From Flammeovirgaceae bacterium UBA7330 (lineage in GTDB: Bacteria; Bacteroidota; Bacteroidia; Cytophagales; Cyclobacteriaceae), in NCBI GenBank assembly GCA_002471275.1, contig DKPQ01000017.1, positions 434,001 to 498,000 on the forward strand: a DNA stretch of 64,000 nt, in the 5' to 3' direction. How positions within the stretch are numbered: the first letter of the stretch is position 1; every line of letters begins with the position of its first letter. The notes under the pieces were generated by a model, which was not told the DNA's origin, did not search any database, and saw only the letters and a program-made list of their open reading frames with translations. Shown here piece by piece: positions 51,163 to 60,547 of the stretch. The position numbers and the translations under genes are program-made.

Positions 51163-51522
51163 TTATTTTACTTGCCGGAAAGCAATGTTAACGATGATTT
51201 TGTTAAAGAAATTAATACTTTTCAGAATCTCATCATCAGACTGCTCCCAATTGCAGGGATATGCCGATCCAACCACCATGGGTTTGACCGTGTTTTCAAC
51301 GGATGTGCTCAAAATATTTTTGATTTCACCCCTGCCAAATCCCCATGGTACATCATGACCCTCCTTCGAAACAGATGCTTCAATTTGGTCCCTGAAATTT
51401 CCTGGAATGTCATAAAATTCACCGGTTGAATATGCATCTACAAAATTTTTGGAGAAAGAATTGACTGCTGCGATTTGGATGAGGGTAACTCCTATTACCA
51501 GGTAACACAATGGCTTCATCAA
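51163..51522 (-). CDS. Small secreted protein of unknown function
   Basis: A 119-residue protein with a plausible N-terminal signal peptide (MKPLCYLVIGVTLIQIAAVNS). No recognisable domain or motif is visible. It lies in a minus-strand gene string, 36 bp after the MFS gene and 19 bp before the large lipoprotein gene, so it may be cotranscribed with both. Confidence 0.55.
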   Translation of the reverse strand: MMKPLCYLVIGVTLIQIAAVNSFSKNFVDAYSTGEFYDIPGNFRDQIEASVSKEGHDVPWGFGRGEIKNILSTSVENTVKPMVVGSAYPCNWEQSDDEILKSINFFNKIIVNIAFRQVK

Positions 51523-51558
51523 TGTGGGGCTTTTTTGCGGAAGACAAAGCTAACACAT

Positions 51559-52737
51559 TCATGGCACAGCCAACGCTCTTTTGGGTGCCCATTTTATGAT
51601 GATAAATAACATCATAAGTATGAAGGGCAAGGTAGCGAGTAACAGGCTTTCCCAGCCAATGGCAAAAATGATCCAGCCGGCAGACAGGGAGGCAATGGCC
51701 TGTGCGCCAAACACAATGAATTCATTGAATGCCTGAACCATGAATCTTTCCGATGCCTGGTATGTGCGTGGGAGGAGTGTAGTACCGCCAATAAAAAGAA
51801 AGTTCCAGCCGATCCCCAGTAGAATCAAAGAGATCCAGTAATGATTGAGATGATGTGATGAATAAGCCACAGCAATACATACAAGGTATGCAAACAGGCC
51901 AATTATCATCATTCTGGTGGTGCCGAGTTTAGATATTATCCATGCGGCAAATAAGGATGGGACAAACATGGCCAGGATATGACTTTGGATGACCCACTTG
52001 GTACTCTGTAGAGATAAGCCGTCAATCACATGCATGCTTACTGGTGTGGCGGTCATGATAAAGGACATGACGGCATATCCCACTGTGGCGCTGAGTATAG
52101 CCACCCAAAAGAGCGGCTGTTTAGCTATTTCACTTAGCTTTCTTTGACTGGATGTGGTTTTGGAAGTCTCTGCCAGGGGATTTTTGAAAGGAAGCAAAAC
52201 CAACAGGCAGATGAAAAACAATCCGGCAAGCAGGAGAAAAGATCCTGAGTATTCTACAGATAATAAGTCTTTGCCATATAAAGCTACTTCCGGTCCAAGA
52301 ATGGCTGCAACGATACCACCGAGGAGAACATTTGAGGCTGCTCTGGGTACCAACTCAGCTGAGACGCTTTCCATGGCAGCAAACCTGAATTGCATGGCGC
52401 AGGCACTGGTTGCCCCAAAAAGAAAGGTGGCGGTGCAAAAGCCAACGAATGACTGAATAATGATTGAATAGAGTGCTCCAATGGCGATCACTATGGAATA
52501 GGAAAGGATAGTGATAAATGAGGCCCTTCGACCTATTTTCTTCATCAGCATGGTAACAGGCACCGATGCTGTAGCCGTGCCAATGACAATACAGGCGACA
52601 GGTAATGTGCTCAGATTGGGGTTGGGGGCAAGGTTCTTACCAATTAGTCCACCAATGAATACCACGGAAGAATTGACTGACAAAATCAATGCCTGTGCAA
52701 CCGTCAATAACCATACATTCTTTGGCAATTGTACCAT
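51559..52737 (-). CDS. MFS transporter
   Basis: A 392-residue inner-membrane protein with 12 hydrophobic segments. The loop between TM2 and TM3 reads VTMLMKKIGRRASF, the major-facilitator signature region, and the halves are joined by a hydrophilic linker (KNPLAETSKTTSSQRKLSEI). The substrate is not predictable. It begins 16 bp after the MlaF-like gene and may belong to the same transcript. Confidence 0.85.
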   Translation of the reverse strand: MVQLPKNVWLLTVAQALILSVNSSVVFIGGLIGKNLAPNPNLSTLPVACIVIGTATASVPVTMLMKKIGRRASFITILSYSIVIAIGALYSIIIQSFVGFCTATFLFGATSACAMQFRFAAMESVSAELVPRAASNVLLGGIVAAILGPEVALYGKDLLSVEYSGSFLLLAGLFFICLLVLLPFKNPLAETSKTTSSQRKLSEIAKQPLFWVAILSATVGYAVMSFIMTATPVSMHVIDGLSLQSTKWVIQSHILAMFVPSLFAAWIISKLGTTRMMIIGLFAYLVCIAVAYSSHHLNHYWISLILLGIGWNFLFIGGTTLLPRTYQASERFMVQAFNEFIVFGAQAIASLSAGWIIFAIGWESLLLATLPFILMMLFIIIKWAPKRALAVP

Positions 52738-52753
52738 GCGAGGCCGTGGGAGT

Positions 52754-53497
52754 CTATTTGATCTGTTGCATCATGCGATTGGCAAACACGAAGTCATTGA
52801 GCTCTTTTACATCTGTGTCAGTGATATTCTGATTGCTGCCTTCCCAGAGCTTTTTGCCTTTATACATAAACATCACTTTGTCGCCGATCTCCATGACAGA
52901 GTTCATGTCATGGGTCACTACAACCGTAGTAATGTCATTCTCAACAGTGATTTCTTTGATCAGATCATCTATGAGGATACTGGTCTGGGGGTCCAGTCCT
53001 GAATTCGGTTCGTCACAGAACAGATAATTGGGCTTATTGACAATAGATCGGGCGATCCCTACTCTTTTTTTCATACCACCACTGATCTCAGAGGGCATAA
53101 GCTTATTTACATTTTCGAGACCAACTCTTTCCAGACAAAAATTAACCCGGTCCAGCTTTTCATCCGACTTCATTTTAGTCAGTATGTTTAATGGAAACAT
53201 GACATTTTGTTCCACCGTCATACTGTCAAACAAAGCACTTCCCTGGAAAAGCATACCCATTTCTCTTCGGATATCAGTTTGGATTTCCTTGTCCGAGTTG
53301 GTAAAGTTTCTCCCATCATAAAGCACATCACCTGTATCAGGCCTAAGTAGGCCAACAATGCACTTTAGCAGGACACTTTTTCCAGTTCCACTGGAACCAA
53401 TGATAAGGTTTGTTTTACCTTTTTCGAAAGTGGCAGAGATGTCTGAAAGTATTTCTTTGCCGCCAAATGATTTGCTGATTCTGCTTATTTCTATCAT
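52754..53497 (-). CDS. MlaF-like ABC transporter ATPase
   Basis: A 247-residue ATPase. Walker A is GSSGTGKS (residues 34-41), the signature is ISGGMKKRVGIARS, Walker B is LFCDEPNSGLDP, and the H-loop is VVVTHDMNS. This matches the Mla/Mce phospholipid-transport ATPases that work with MlaE permeases. Its ATG overlaps the MlaE stop by 4 bases. The usual MCE-domain protein (MlaD) is not next to it. Confidence 0.92.
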   Translation of the reverse strand: MIEISRISKSFGGKEILSDISATFEKGKTNLIIGSSGTGKSVLLKCIVGLLRPDTGDVLYDGRNFTNSDKEIQTDIRREMGMLFQGSALFDSMTVEQNVMFPLNILTKMKSDEKLDRVNFCLERVGLENVNKLMPSEISGGMKKRVGIARSIVNKPNYLFCDEPNSGLDPQTSILIDDLIKEITVENDITTVVVTHDMNSVMEIGDKVMFMYKGKKLWEGSNQNITDTDVKELNDFVFANRMMQQIK

Positions 53498-54225
53498 CCC
53501 AGTAACAGTTGAGCCAGTAAATAATCTGCTAATAATACAGCAATACAGCTACTTACAACAGCGGCTGTAGATGATTGCCCTACTTCCAATGCACCTCCGG
53601 AGGTATAGAAGCCCTTAAAAGCTGAGATAGCAGCGATAAGGAAGGCAAATACCACTGCTTTGATCAATGCAAAAGCTACATTGAATGGAATAAACTCCAT
53701 TCTAATTCCTATGATATAATCTGTTCCTGTCATTACCCCAGTGAGCAGACTGGTAACATAACCGCCCCAAATCGTCAAAAACCCAGAGAGAACCACCAGC
53801 ATGGGGTACATCAAAACTGATGCAATGATTTTTGGCAAAACCAGGTACGAAGCGGCATTAATACCCATCACCTCCAGCGCATCGATTTGTTCGGTGATCC
53901 GCATGGTCCCCAGTTCTCCAGCAATATTAGATCCTACTTTTCCGGCATAAATGATGGCAATAATTGTAGGAGCCAATTCAAGTATGGTCATATCCCGAAC
54001 AACCAGAGAAATAACAGGTGCCGGAATCAGCGGGCTTACCAGGTTGAATGCAGTCTGAATCGTAGTCACAGCTCCCATAAATAGTGAGACAATCGACACG
54101 ATAAACAATGAATTATAACCTACATTAATACATTCGTTTAGTGTGAGACGAACATAAGTAACGAATGTCTCACGGCGAACGAACAGTTGACCAATAAAAA
54201 TGAGAAACTTTCCAAAATTTTGCAT
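53494..54225 (-). CDS. MlaE-like ABC transporter permease
   Basis: A 243-residue permease of the Mla/TrbB-like family with five TM helices and the conserved FGAVTTIQTAFNLVSPLIPA and ELGTMRITEQIDALEVMGIN segments. It is the membrane half of a lipid-transport ABC system that helps keep outer-membrane asymmetry. It starts the minus-strand string mlaE-mlaF-MFS. It is divergent from the SDR gene. Confidence 0.92.
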   Translation of the reverse strand: MQNFGKFLIFIGQLFVRRETFVTYVRLTLNECINVGYNSLFIVSIVSLFMGAVTTIQTAFNLVSPLIPAPVISLVVRDMTILELAPTIIAIIYAGKVGSNIAGELGTMRITEQIDALEVMGINAASYLVLPKIIASVLMYPMLVVLSGFLTIWGGYVTSLLTGVMTGTDYIIGIRMEFIPFNVAFALIKAVVFAFLIAAISAFKGFYTSGGALEVGQSSTAAVVSSCIAVLLADYLLAQLLLG

Positions 54226-54315
54226 GAACTAGATCTTCTCCTGGAAGTGTTAGTTTTGCCAAATTAACAAGAAGAAGTCAAACTCCATGATTTGGCCAGA
54301 GCAAAAAAAGTAAAT

Positions 54316-55029
54316 ATGGAAAATGTTGACAAATTAATTGTCGTTACAGGTGGTACCAAGGGCATAGGACTTGCCATATTAGAGCTATTTGCCTCCCAGG
54401 GATATTCAGTAGCGACTTGTTCACGCAGTGAGGAGGATCTCGATGATCTCAAGGCCTCATTCGAAGAAAAATACGATGGTAAAGTGTATGTCAATACCTC
54501 GGATCTTTCACAAAAAGAAGAATGTCAGTCGTTTGTTGAGTTTATCAGGCTGATTGGCAAGCCTGTTGAAATGCTGGTAAATAACACGGGGAGGTTTATT
54601 CCGGGAGAGATTCTGCAGGAGTCAGAAGGAGCGCTGGAGGAAATGCTTAATACCAATTTACTGAGTGCTTATACCATTACACGCGGTATTGTGCCTTTTA
54701 TGAAACAGGCAGGGAAACCACATATCTTTAATATGTGCTCAACAGCAAGCATTACGGCATACAAAAATGGCGGTTCCTACTGTATTAGCAAGTTTGCCCT
54801 GTATGGCATGTCAAAGGTCCTGCGGGAGGAGTTGAAAGAGGTAGGGATAAGGGTAACTTCTGTTTTACCGGGTGCCACGTTTACGGCCAGCTGGGAGGGC
54901 GTGGAAATTCCTGAGGAGCGATTTATGAAAGCTGAAGATGTGGCAGAAATGATTTTCTCTACCTACCAGCTGAGTGCACAATCTGTGGTAGAGGATCTGC
55001 TTATCCGACCTCAACTTGGTGACTTGTAA
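54316..55029 (+). CDS. Short-chain dehydrogenase/reductase (SDR)
   Basis: A 237-residue NAD(P)-dependent oxidoreductase with the classical SDR pattern: cofactor loop VTGGTKGIGLAI near the start, structural NNTG, and catalytic YCISK (Tyr/Lys) preceded by the catalytic Ser in MCSTASIT. The substrate is unknown. ATG 54316 is preferred over the TTG at 54292, which would place non-family residues in front. It is divergent from mlaE and 56 bp before ispG. Confidence 0.92.
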   Translation: MENVDKLIVVTGGTKGIGLAILELFASQGYSVATCSRSEEDLDDLKASFEEKYDGKVYVNTSDLSQKEECQSFVEFIRLIGKPVEMLVNNTGRFIPGEILQESEGALEEMLNTNLLSAYTITRGIVPFMKQAGKPHIFNMCSTASITAYKNGGSYCISKFALYGMSKVLREELKEVGIRVTSVLPGATFTASWEGVEIPEERFMKAEDVAEMIFSTYQLSAQSVVEDLLIRPQLGDL

Positions 55030-55062
55030 AAATCTGGGTAACCTTTCTGATCGAATAGTGTT

Positions 55063-55070
55063 TACCTTTG
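55063..55070 (+). promoter_or_regulatory. -7 promoter box of ispG
   Basis: TACCTTTG fits TAnnTTTG exactly and lies 15 bp upstream of the chosen ispG ATG (55086). No clear -33 TTG is visible. Confidence 0.45.
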
Positions 55071-55085
55071 TATAAAATCGCGAAT

Positions 55086-57080
55086 ATGTCAGTTCTGAGC
55101 CTTCCTGAATCAATCAGGTTTACAAAGAATCTCAATGCTTACAACAGAAGGGAAACCCGTGTAGTCAACATAGGTGATACACCGCTTGGTGGATCATATC
55201 CCATACGGGTACAATCGATGACTACCGTTGATACGATGGATACCAAGGGCTCTGTTGAGCAATCTATCAGGATGATAGAAGCAGGGTGTGAATATGTCAG
55301 AATAACAGCACCAAGTATCAAAGAAGCTGAGAATCTCAGGAATATTAAAAAGGAATTGCGTGCCAGAGGCTACAATACCCCATTGGTGGCGGATATTCAC
55401 TTTACCCCAAATGCTGCTGAATTAGCTGCCCGGATCGTAGAGAAGGTGAGAGTCAATCCCGGTAATTATGCTGATAAAAAGCGATTTGAGGAAATTGAAT
55501 ATACGGATGAAACCTATCAGCTGGAGCTGGATCGAATCAGGGAGAAGTTTATTCCCCTGGTAAATATCTGCAAGGAATACGGAACAGCCATGCGTATTGG
55601 CACGAACCATGGATCCCTGTCTGACAGGATCATGAGCCGGTATGGTGATACACCATTGGGTATGGTAGAATCGGCACTGGAATTCATACGTATCTGTGAG
55701 GACTTAAATTATTATGATATCGTAGTTTCCATGAAATCCAGCAACCCTCAGGTGATGGTGCAAGCCTATCGCTTGCTTGTGCAGAAGCTGGATGAGGAAA
55801 AATTGCAGCCTTACCCACTTCACCTGGGTGTGACCGAAGCAGGAGAGGCCGAAGATGGTCGGATCAAATCTGCAGTTGGGATCGGGACCCTACTAGAAGA
55901 TGGACTGGGAGATACCGTAAGGGTTTCCCTCACCGAAGAACCCGAATATGAAGCACCTGTGGCAAAGATGCTCGTGGATAAGGTGGTGGGAAGAGCAACA
56001 TCTTCAGAGAATGTCCAGGTTGACTACAGTAAATACCAGCCTTTCGAATACCAGAAAAGGGAGACACAAGAGGTAGTGAACATTGGTAGGGATAACGTGC
56101 CACGTGTGATTGCAGACCTTTCAAAATTTGATGAGATTTCCACAAAAGACCTGAATGCCATTGGGCATTTCTATCTGCCGGAGCTCGATAAGTGGGCCAT
56201 GAATGATACAGGGGTTGATTATGTGTATTCCGGATCGAATCCTATTCCTTTCATGCTTCCCAATGGGCTCCGTGAGATCGTTGATTATGTTGTTTGGAAG
56301 GAACATGAACAGAAAGACACTAAATATCCTTTAATCAGCAGGATTGAGTTTGAGCAGGGTGCTGATTTACACCCGAAGTTAAATTTCCTTTTGGCTGATA
56401 TTAGGGAGATAAATGACCAATTGATTGATCAGCTCAAAACAACTGATAACGTTATATTGATCGGCAAAACTTCATCGCCTGGGGCTTTTGCTGAATTTCG
56501 TAAGATGATGCTGAAGCTGATGAATCAGGAATGTCAGATCCCATTCATCATTCAGCGTGACTACGATGAGATGGAAGGAGATAAGCTTACAGTTTATGCC
56601 GCCACTGATGTAGGCGGTTTGCTGATCGATGGATTTGGTGATGGAGTCATGATAACCGGGACAGGTGTCGGTTCAAAAGATTCACAGTTAAAGGCCGTAA
56701 AAGCCTACAATCAATTGGCTTTTGGGATCCTCCAGGCTGCCCGCACAAGGATCACCAAGACAGAATACATTTCATGTCCTTCCTGTGGGCGAACCTTATT
56801 TGATCTTCAGGAGACTACAGCGATGATCAGAAAGCGTACTGACCACCTGAAAGGAGTGAAGATCGGCATCATGGGCTGTATTGTCAATGGTCCGGGCGAG
56901 ATGGCGGATGCCGATTATGGTTATGTCGGATCAGGAAAGGGTAAGATTACCCTGTATAAGGGCAAAGAGGTGGTAAAGCGGGGAGTTCCTTCTAAGCAAG
57001 CCCTGGACGAGTTGATCAACCTCATCAAAGAAGACGGAAAATGGATTGAACCAAAGCAAGAAGAAGTAGCAACACTATGA
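55086..57080 (+). CDS. ispG: (E)-4-hydroxy-3-methylbut-2-enyl-diphosphate synthase, long form
   Basis: IspG converts MEcPP to HMBPP in the MEP isoprenoid pathway using a [4Fe-4S] cluster. At 664 residues it is the long, plant-like Bacteroidota form with an inserted central domain. The TIM barrel opens with PIRVQSMTTVDTMDTKGSVE. The C-terminal cluster domain shows ISCPSCGRTLFDLQ and MGCIVNGPGEMADADYGYVG, giving the three cluster cysteines. ATG 55086 is used; the in-frame TTG at 55068 overlaps the -7 box. The next gene overlaps its stop (ATGA). Confidence 0.97.
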   Translation: MSVLSLPESIRFTKNLNAYNRRETRVVNIGDTPLGGSYPIRVQSMTTVDTMDTKGSVEQSIRMIEAGCEYVRITAPSIKEAENLRNIKKELRARGYNTPLVADIHFTPNAAELAARIVEKVRVNPGNYADKKRFEEIEYTDETYQLELDRIREKFIPLVNICKEYGTAMRIGTNHGSLSDRIMSRYGDTPLGMVESALEFIRICEDLNYYDIVVSMKSSNPQVMVQAYRLLVQKLDEEKLQPYPLHLGVTEAGEAEDGRIKSAVGIGTLLEDGLGDTVRVSLTEEPEYEAPVAKMLVDKVVGRATSSENVQVDYSKYQPFEYQKRETQEVVNIGRDNVPRVIADLSKFDEISTKDLNAIGHFYLPELDKWAMNDTGVDYVYSGSNPIPFMLPNGLREIVDYVVWKEHEQKDTKYPLISRIEFEQGADLHPKLNFLLADIREINDQLIDQLKTTDNVILIGKTSSPGAFAEFRKMMLKLMNQECQIPFIIQRDYDEMEGDKLTVYAATDVGGLLIDGFGDGVMITGTGVGSKDSQLKAVKAYNQLAFGILQAARTRITKTEYISCPSCGRTLFDLQETTAMIRKRTDHLKGVKIGIMGCIVNGPGEMADADYGYVGSGKGKITLYKGKEVVKRGVPSKQALDELINLIKEDGKWIEPKQEEVATL

Positions 57081-57289
57081 GCACTGAGAAAAAAGGAGAC
57101 AACGAGAAAAATGATGTGGGATATTTCTTCAATTTCAAAGAAGTCCTGTTTTATTACTTTAGAAAGAAAGATCCCAATCGTAAACCCGATCTGAACCTGA
57201 AGATGATGCATGGCATCAATAAGATCGCCATTGTAATGTTTTTAATAGCAATGGTCGTGATTGTTGTCAGGTTGATTTCAAGAGCTTAA
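57077..57289 (+). CDS. DUF6728 family small membrane protein
   Basis: A 70-residue protein with a polar N-terminus (YFFNFKEVLFYYFRKKDPNR) and a single TM helix near the C-terminus (IAIVMFLIAMVVIVVRLI). The FRKKDPNRKPDLNLKMMHGINK segment is typical of DUF6728. The function is unknown. It overlaps ispG by 4 bases, so it is translated from the same message. Confidence 0.8.
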   Translation: MSTEKKGDNEKNDVGYFFNFKEVLFYYFRKKDPNRKPDLNLKMMHGINKIAIVMFLIAMVVIVVRLISRA

Positions 57290-57317
57290 ATTCCAATCTG
57301 AATCACAGTACACTTCA

Positions 57318-57671
57318 ATGGATATCGAATCATTCAGAGAATACTGCTTATCAAAACCCATGGTCACTGAGGAAGTGCCCTTTGGACCTGATACGCTGGT
57401 ATTTAAGGTGGCTGGTAAAATGTTTGCCCTGGCTGATATCGAGCAATTTGAAAGCATCAACTTAAAATGTGACCCGGAGATAGCTATTCAGCTTAGGGAA
57501 CAATACCCCGACGTAAACCCTGGATATCACATGAATAAAAAACATTGGAACACGGTGAATACCAGTGGGATGGTTGGTGACGAATTGCTTAGGCAGTGGA
57601 TTGATGATTCGTACAAACTGGTAGTAAAAGGCCTCCCAAAAAAAATGCAGGAAGAACTTAAAAGGATTTGA
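57318..57671 (+). CDS. MmcQ/YjbR family protein
   Basis: A 117-residue protein of the YjbR (CyaY-like fold) family. Markers are the start MDIESFREYCLSKPMVTEEV, PFGPDTLVFKVAGKMFALAD, NPGYHMNKKHWNTVNTSG and a closing DSYKLVVKGL. Members bind DNA in some species; the cellular role is unclear. It may be cotranscribed with ispG and the following hydrolase. Confidence 0.92.
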   Translation: MDIESFREYCLSKPMVTEEVPFGPDTLVFKVAGKMFALADIEQFESINLKCDPEIAIQLREQYPDVNPGYHMNKKHWNTVNTSGMVGDELLRQWIDDSYKLVVKGLPKKMQEELKRI

Positions 57672-58342
57672 TAGCGCTATATATATTACTTGCCTTGCTC
57701 TTTAATAATCAATTATACGTGTCAGAACAACCCGAATCAGATAAGATTAAATATTTGGCACTTGGAGATAGCTATACCATCGGGGAAAGTGTTGAAGAGC
57801 ATGAGCGATGGCCTAATCTTTTGGCTAAGATGTTGGAAGAAGAGCTGGATGGCGGTTTCGAAGTGACAATCATAGCCAAAACAGGATGGACAACGGATGA
57901 ATTGATGGATGCTGTGTCAGCAGCGGGGTTGATAAAGGAGTATGACATGGTTTCATTACTCATAGGCGTCAACAATCAATATCGGGGGTATCGGAAAAAA
58001 CAATACAAGAAAGAATTTGAGCAATTATTGAATCACGCAATCCGTTTGGCTGAGGGTGATACAAATCGTGTTTTTGTGCTATCTATTCCTGATTATGGGG
58101 TCACCCCCTTTGCACAAGACAAAAATCCTGAGAAAATCGCATCAGAAATAGATCAATACAACAATATCGCAGAAGAGATCTGTGGTAAACATGAAGTTGC
58201 TTATCTGGATATCACAGATATATCAAGAAAAGCAGCCTCTGATGCATCCTTGATAGCTGATGACGGGCTACACCCATCAGGGAAAATGTATAAAATGTGG
58301 GCCAAAATGGCATTTTCTCACAGTCTCTCCTTATTTAAATAA
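57668..58342 (+). CDS. SGNH/GDSL hydrolase, exported
   Basis: A 224-residue hydrolase. The nucleophile block is ALGDSYTIGE, the oxyanion Asn is in IGVNNQYRG and the Asp-His block is DDGLHPSGKMY. A TTG start at 57668, overlapping the previous stop, gives a short hydrophobic leader (IALYILLALLFNNQLYV) that looks like a signal peptide; GTG 57720 would remove it. Substrates of SGNH enzymes include acyl and acetyl esters on lipids or sugars. The substrate here is unknown. Confidence 0.88.
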   Translation: MIALYILLALLFNNQLYVSEQPESDKIKYLALGDSYTIGESVEEHERWPNLLAKMLEEELDGGFEVTIIAKTGWTTDELMDAVSAAGLIKEYDMVSLLIGVNNQYRGYRKKQYKKEFEQLLNHAIRLAEGDTNRVFVLSIPDYGVTPFAQDKNPEKIASEIDQYNNIAEEICGKHEVAYLDITDISRKAASDASLIADDGLHPSGKMYKMWAKMAFSHSLSLFK

Positions 58343-58436
58343 CCATATACTTTATTCAGATTTGAGCGTTGTAGCTTTCAGGATAGTTAAAATAGTCCTA
58401 TTTTAGGGCTGTCAAACAGGACGCTGCCACGAACTT

Positions 58437-59357
58437 ATGAGGCACTTAACAGGAATATTGTGTTTAATCCTACTCCTCTTTTCATGTAGAGATAGGGTGA
58501 TCTGCCCTGCTTTCCAAAGTACATATATTCTGGATGATTCTGTTCGTATTGCCTATTTTTCATATATATGGAAACTGGATGAGGTAGATAGAATGAAGAT
58601 ATTGGAGCAGCGAAATGCCCAACAGGATAGCATAGCCGGAATCAGTATTGGAATGGCAGCATTGAGTGATACAGTTGATGTAGAGCCTACCACACAAAAG
58701 TCCGGAGTTGACTATTTTGCCTATGTAGAGGATATCATTGTTCCTCCCCGTGAGGTCAAAAAGACCAAATACGGAATTATCAAATACGAACCTTACTGGT
58801 TGAAGAACTATCACCTTAAGACGGCACCAATGGAGAATATCCTGACTCCTGAGCCTGATGAAAAGGAGATAGAACCACTTGCCGATGAGGAGATGTTAGC
58901 GGATATCAGTTCTGATTCCACTTTGGGGCTTGCGGATACCACTGGCATAGCGATGGTGGACTCTACCGGAGCACCTACTTCTGACGTCATGGCAAAGGCG
59001 GATGCAGAAGAAGAAAAAGGACCGAGATTTCTCTACAGATATGATCCGGATGACAACTTCAACGTGGAGCAGGTCTACTACAACAAATGGTACGGCAGGC
59101 AGCTTATCTACCAAAAACCACCTCCTAAGCCAGAGATAGCACCCCTGGCATCAGACAGTGTCGTGACCGATGTAGAGCCTGTTGATCCGGCTAATCTCCA
59201 GGGCACAGAGCAGGAAACTGTGCAGCCAGCAGACAACCAGGAGCAACCGGTTGAGACTACTGAGCCGCAAGAACAAGAACCTGTACAGGAGGCACCACCA
59301 CCGCCTCCGTCGAATGAACCGGTGATTGAAGGTCAGGACGATAACCTGGGTTTCTAG
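58437..59357 (+). CDS. Proline-rich lipoprotein with a CPAFQST motif
   Basis: A 306-residue lipoprotein (lipobox C17, LLLFSC). The mature N-terminus has a VICPAFQSTYILDD block recurrent in Bacteroidota lipoproteins. A middle part with PRFLYRYDPDDNFNVEQVYY precedes a low-complexity tail rich in Pro, Glu and Gln (residues about 225-300), which should be extended and disordered. The function is unknown; the tail could span the periplasm or bind the cell wall. Confidence 0.7.
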   Translation: MRHLTGILCLILLLFSCRDRVICPAFQSTYILDDSVRIAYFSYIWKLDEVDRMKILEQRNAQQDSIAGISIGMAALSDTVDVEPTTQKSGVDYFAYVEDIIVPPREVKKTKYGIIKYEPYWLKNYHLKTAPMENILTPEPDEKEIEPLADEEMLADISSDSTLGLADTTGIAMVDSTGAPTSDVMAKADAEEEKGPRFLYRYDPDDNFNVEQVYYNKWYGRQLIYQKPPPKPEIAPLASDSVVTDVEPVDPANLQGTEQETVQPADNQEQPVETTEPQEQEPVQEAPPPPPSNEPVIEGQDDNLGF

Positions 59358-59437
59358 TGTTTTACAGGCTGAAATAATGATTTTATTGACTGGATACCAT
59401 CCGGATTTTAATAAATTACAAATCAAACAAACCAAAA

Positions 59438-60538
59438 ATGAAAAAAACTATACTATTGACTGTAGTCGGTGTGGCTGCATTGTCTGCGTATTTTATATAC
59501 GCATTTGAACCCAACGAACAGCCAGCCGCTGAACAAGCAGAGAAGGCCTCAACTCGCGTACAGACTGCTAATGATTTCATCAATTCTCTCGATGGCAATC
59601 AGAAGTCAAAAGCCATTTTTGATTTTAAAGATGAGGAGCGATACAACTGGCATTTCATCCCTCGTGAAAGAGAAGGGCTTGATCTGAGAAATATGAATCA
59701 GGAGCAAAAATTAAAGGCCTTTGCTTTACTCAACACTTTTCTGAGTGACAAGGGGGTCGAAAAGGCCAAGAGCATTATGCAGCTGGAGATCATTCTCAAG
59801 GCGCTTGAGAATTTACCTCCCGAGAATGATCGTCGTCATCCGGAAAAATATTATTTCTCCATTTTTGGTCAACCTTCTGATGCGAAACCATGGGGATGGC
59901 GATTGGAAGGACACCACCTATCCATCAATTTCACTTCTGTAACCGGTGAGGTTACTGTCACCCCGGCTTTCTGGGGAGCAAACCCTGCAAATGTGCCCTC
60001 CGGAGATAAGAAAGGATTGAGGGTATTGAAAGATGAAGAAGATTTGGGAAGAGGCCTCGTGAAATTGCTAAGTCCTGATCAGCAAAAAGTTGCTATCATC
60101 ATGGAAGATGCTCCTGATGATGTAGTGACGGGAGCTGACAGAAAAGCCAGTCTGGACAAATTCAGCGGTTTGAAATATACAGATATGAATGCTGCTCAGC
60201 AGACCCTGGTGCAACAGATCCTTGAGCTCGTGTTTTCGAATGTAACACCTGATATCGCAAAAGCGCAAATGCAGGTATTGCAGGAAGCCGGTGGGATGGA
60301 TGCATTGTATTTTGCCTGGGCAGGAAGCCTGGAAGTGGGTAAGCGCCACTACTATCGCGTGCATGGCCCGACCATCCTGGTAGAATACGACAACACTCAG
60401 AATGATGCTAACCACATCCACTTTGTCTGGAGAGACCTGACCAATGATTTTGGAGAAGACCTACTGGCAAAACACTATAAGGAAAGCGGCAGCGGTCATG
60501 GCCATAGCCATGGACCAGGTTCGGATCATACGCATTAG
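59438..60538 (+). CDS. DUF3500 domain-containing secreted protein
   Basis: A 366-residue exported protein (single N-terminal hydrophobic helix, ILLTVVGVAALSAYFIYAF). The rest matches DUF3500: NWHFIPREREGLDLRNMNQE, RHPEKYYFSIFGQPSDAKPW, WGWRLEGHHLSINFTSV and the C-terminal RVHGPTILVEYDNTQNDANH. The end is His-rich (GHGHSHGPGSDHTH), suggesting metal binding. No enzymatic activity is established. It is convergent with leuS. Confidence 0.9.
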   Translation: MKKTILLTVVGVAALSAYFIYAFEPNEQPAAEQAEKASTRVQTANDFINSLDGNQKSKAIFDFKDEERYNWHFIPREREGLDLRNMNQEQKLKAFALLNTFLSDKGVEKAKSIMQLEIILKALENLPPENDRRHPEKYYFSIFGQPSDAKPWGWRLEGHHLSINFTSVTGEVTVTPAFWGANPANVPSGDKKGLRVLKDEEDLGRGLVKLLSPDQQKVAIIMEDAPDDVVTGADRKASLDKFSGLKYTDMNAAQQTLVQQILELVFSNVTPDIAKAQMQVLQEAGGMDALYFAWAGSLEVGKRHYYRVHGPTILVEYDNTQNDANHIHFVWRDLTNDFGEDLLAKHYKESGSGHGHSHGPGSDHTH

Positions 60539-60547
60539 TAGAACCTT

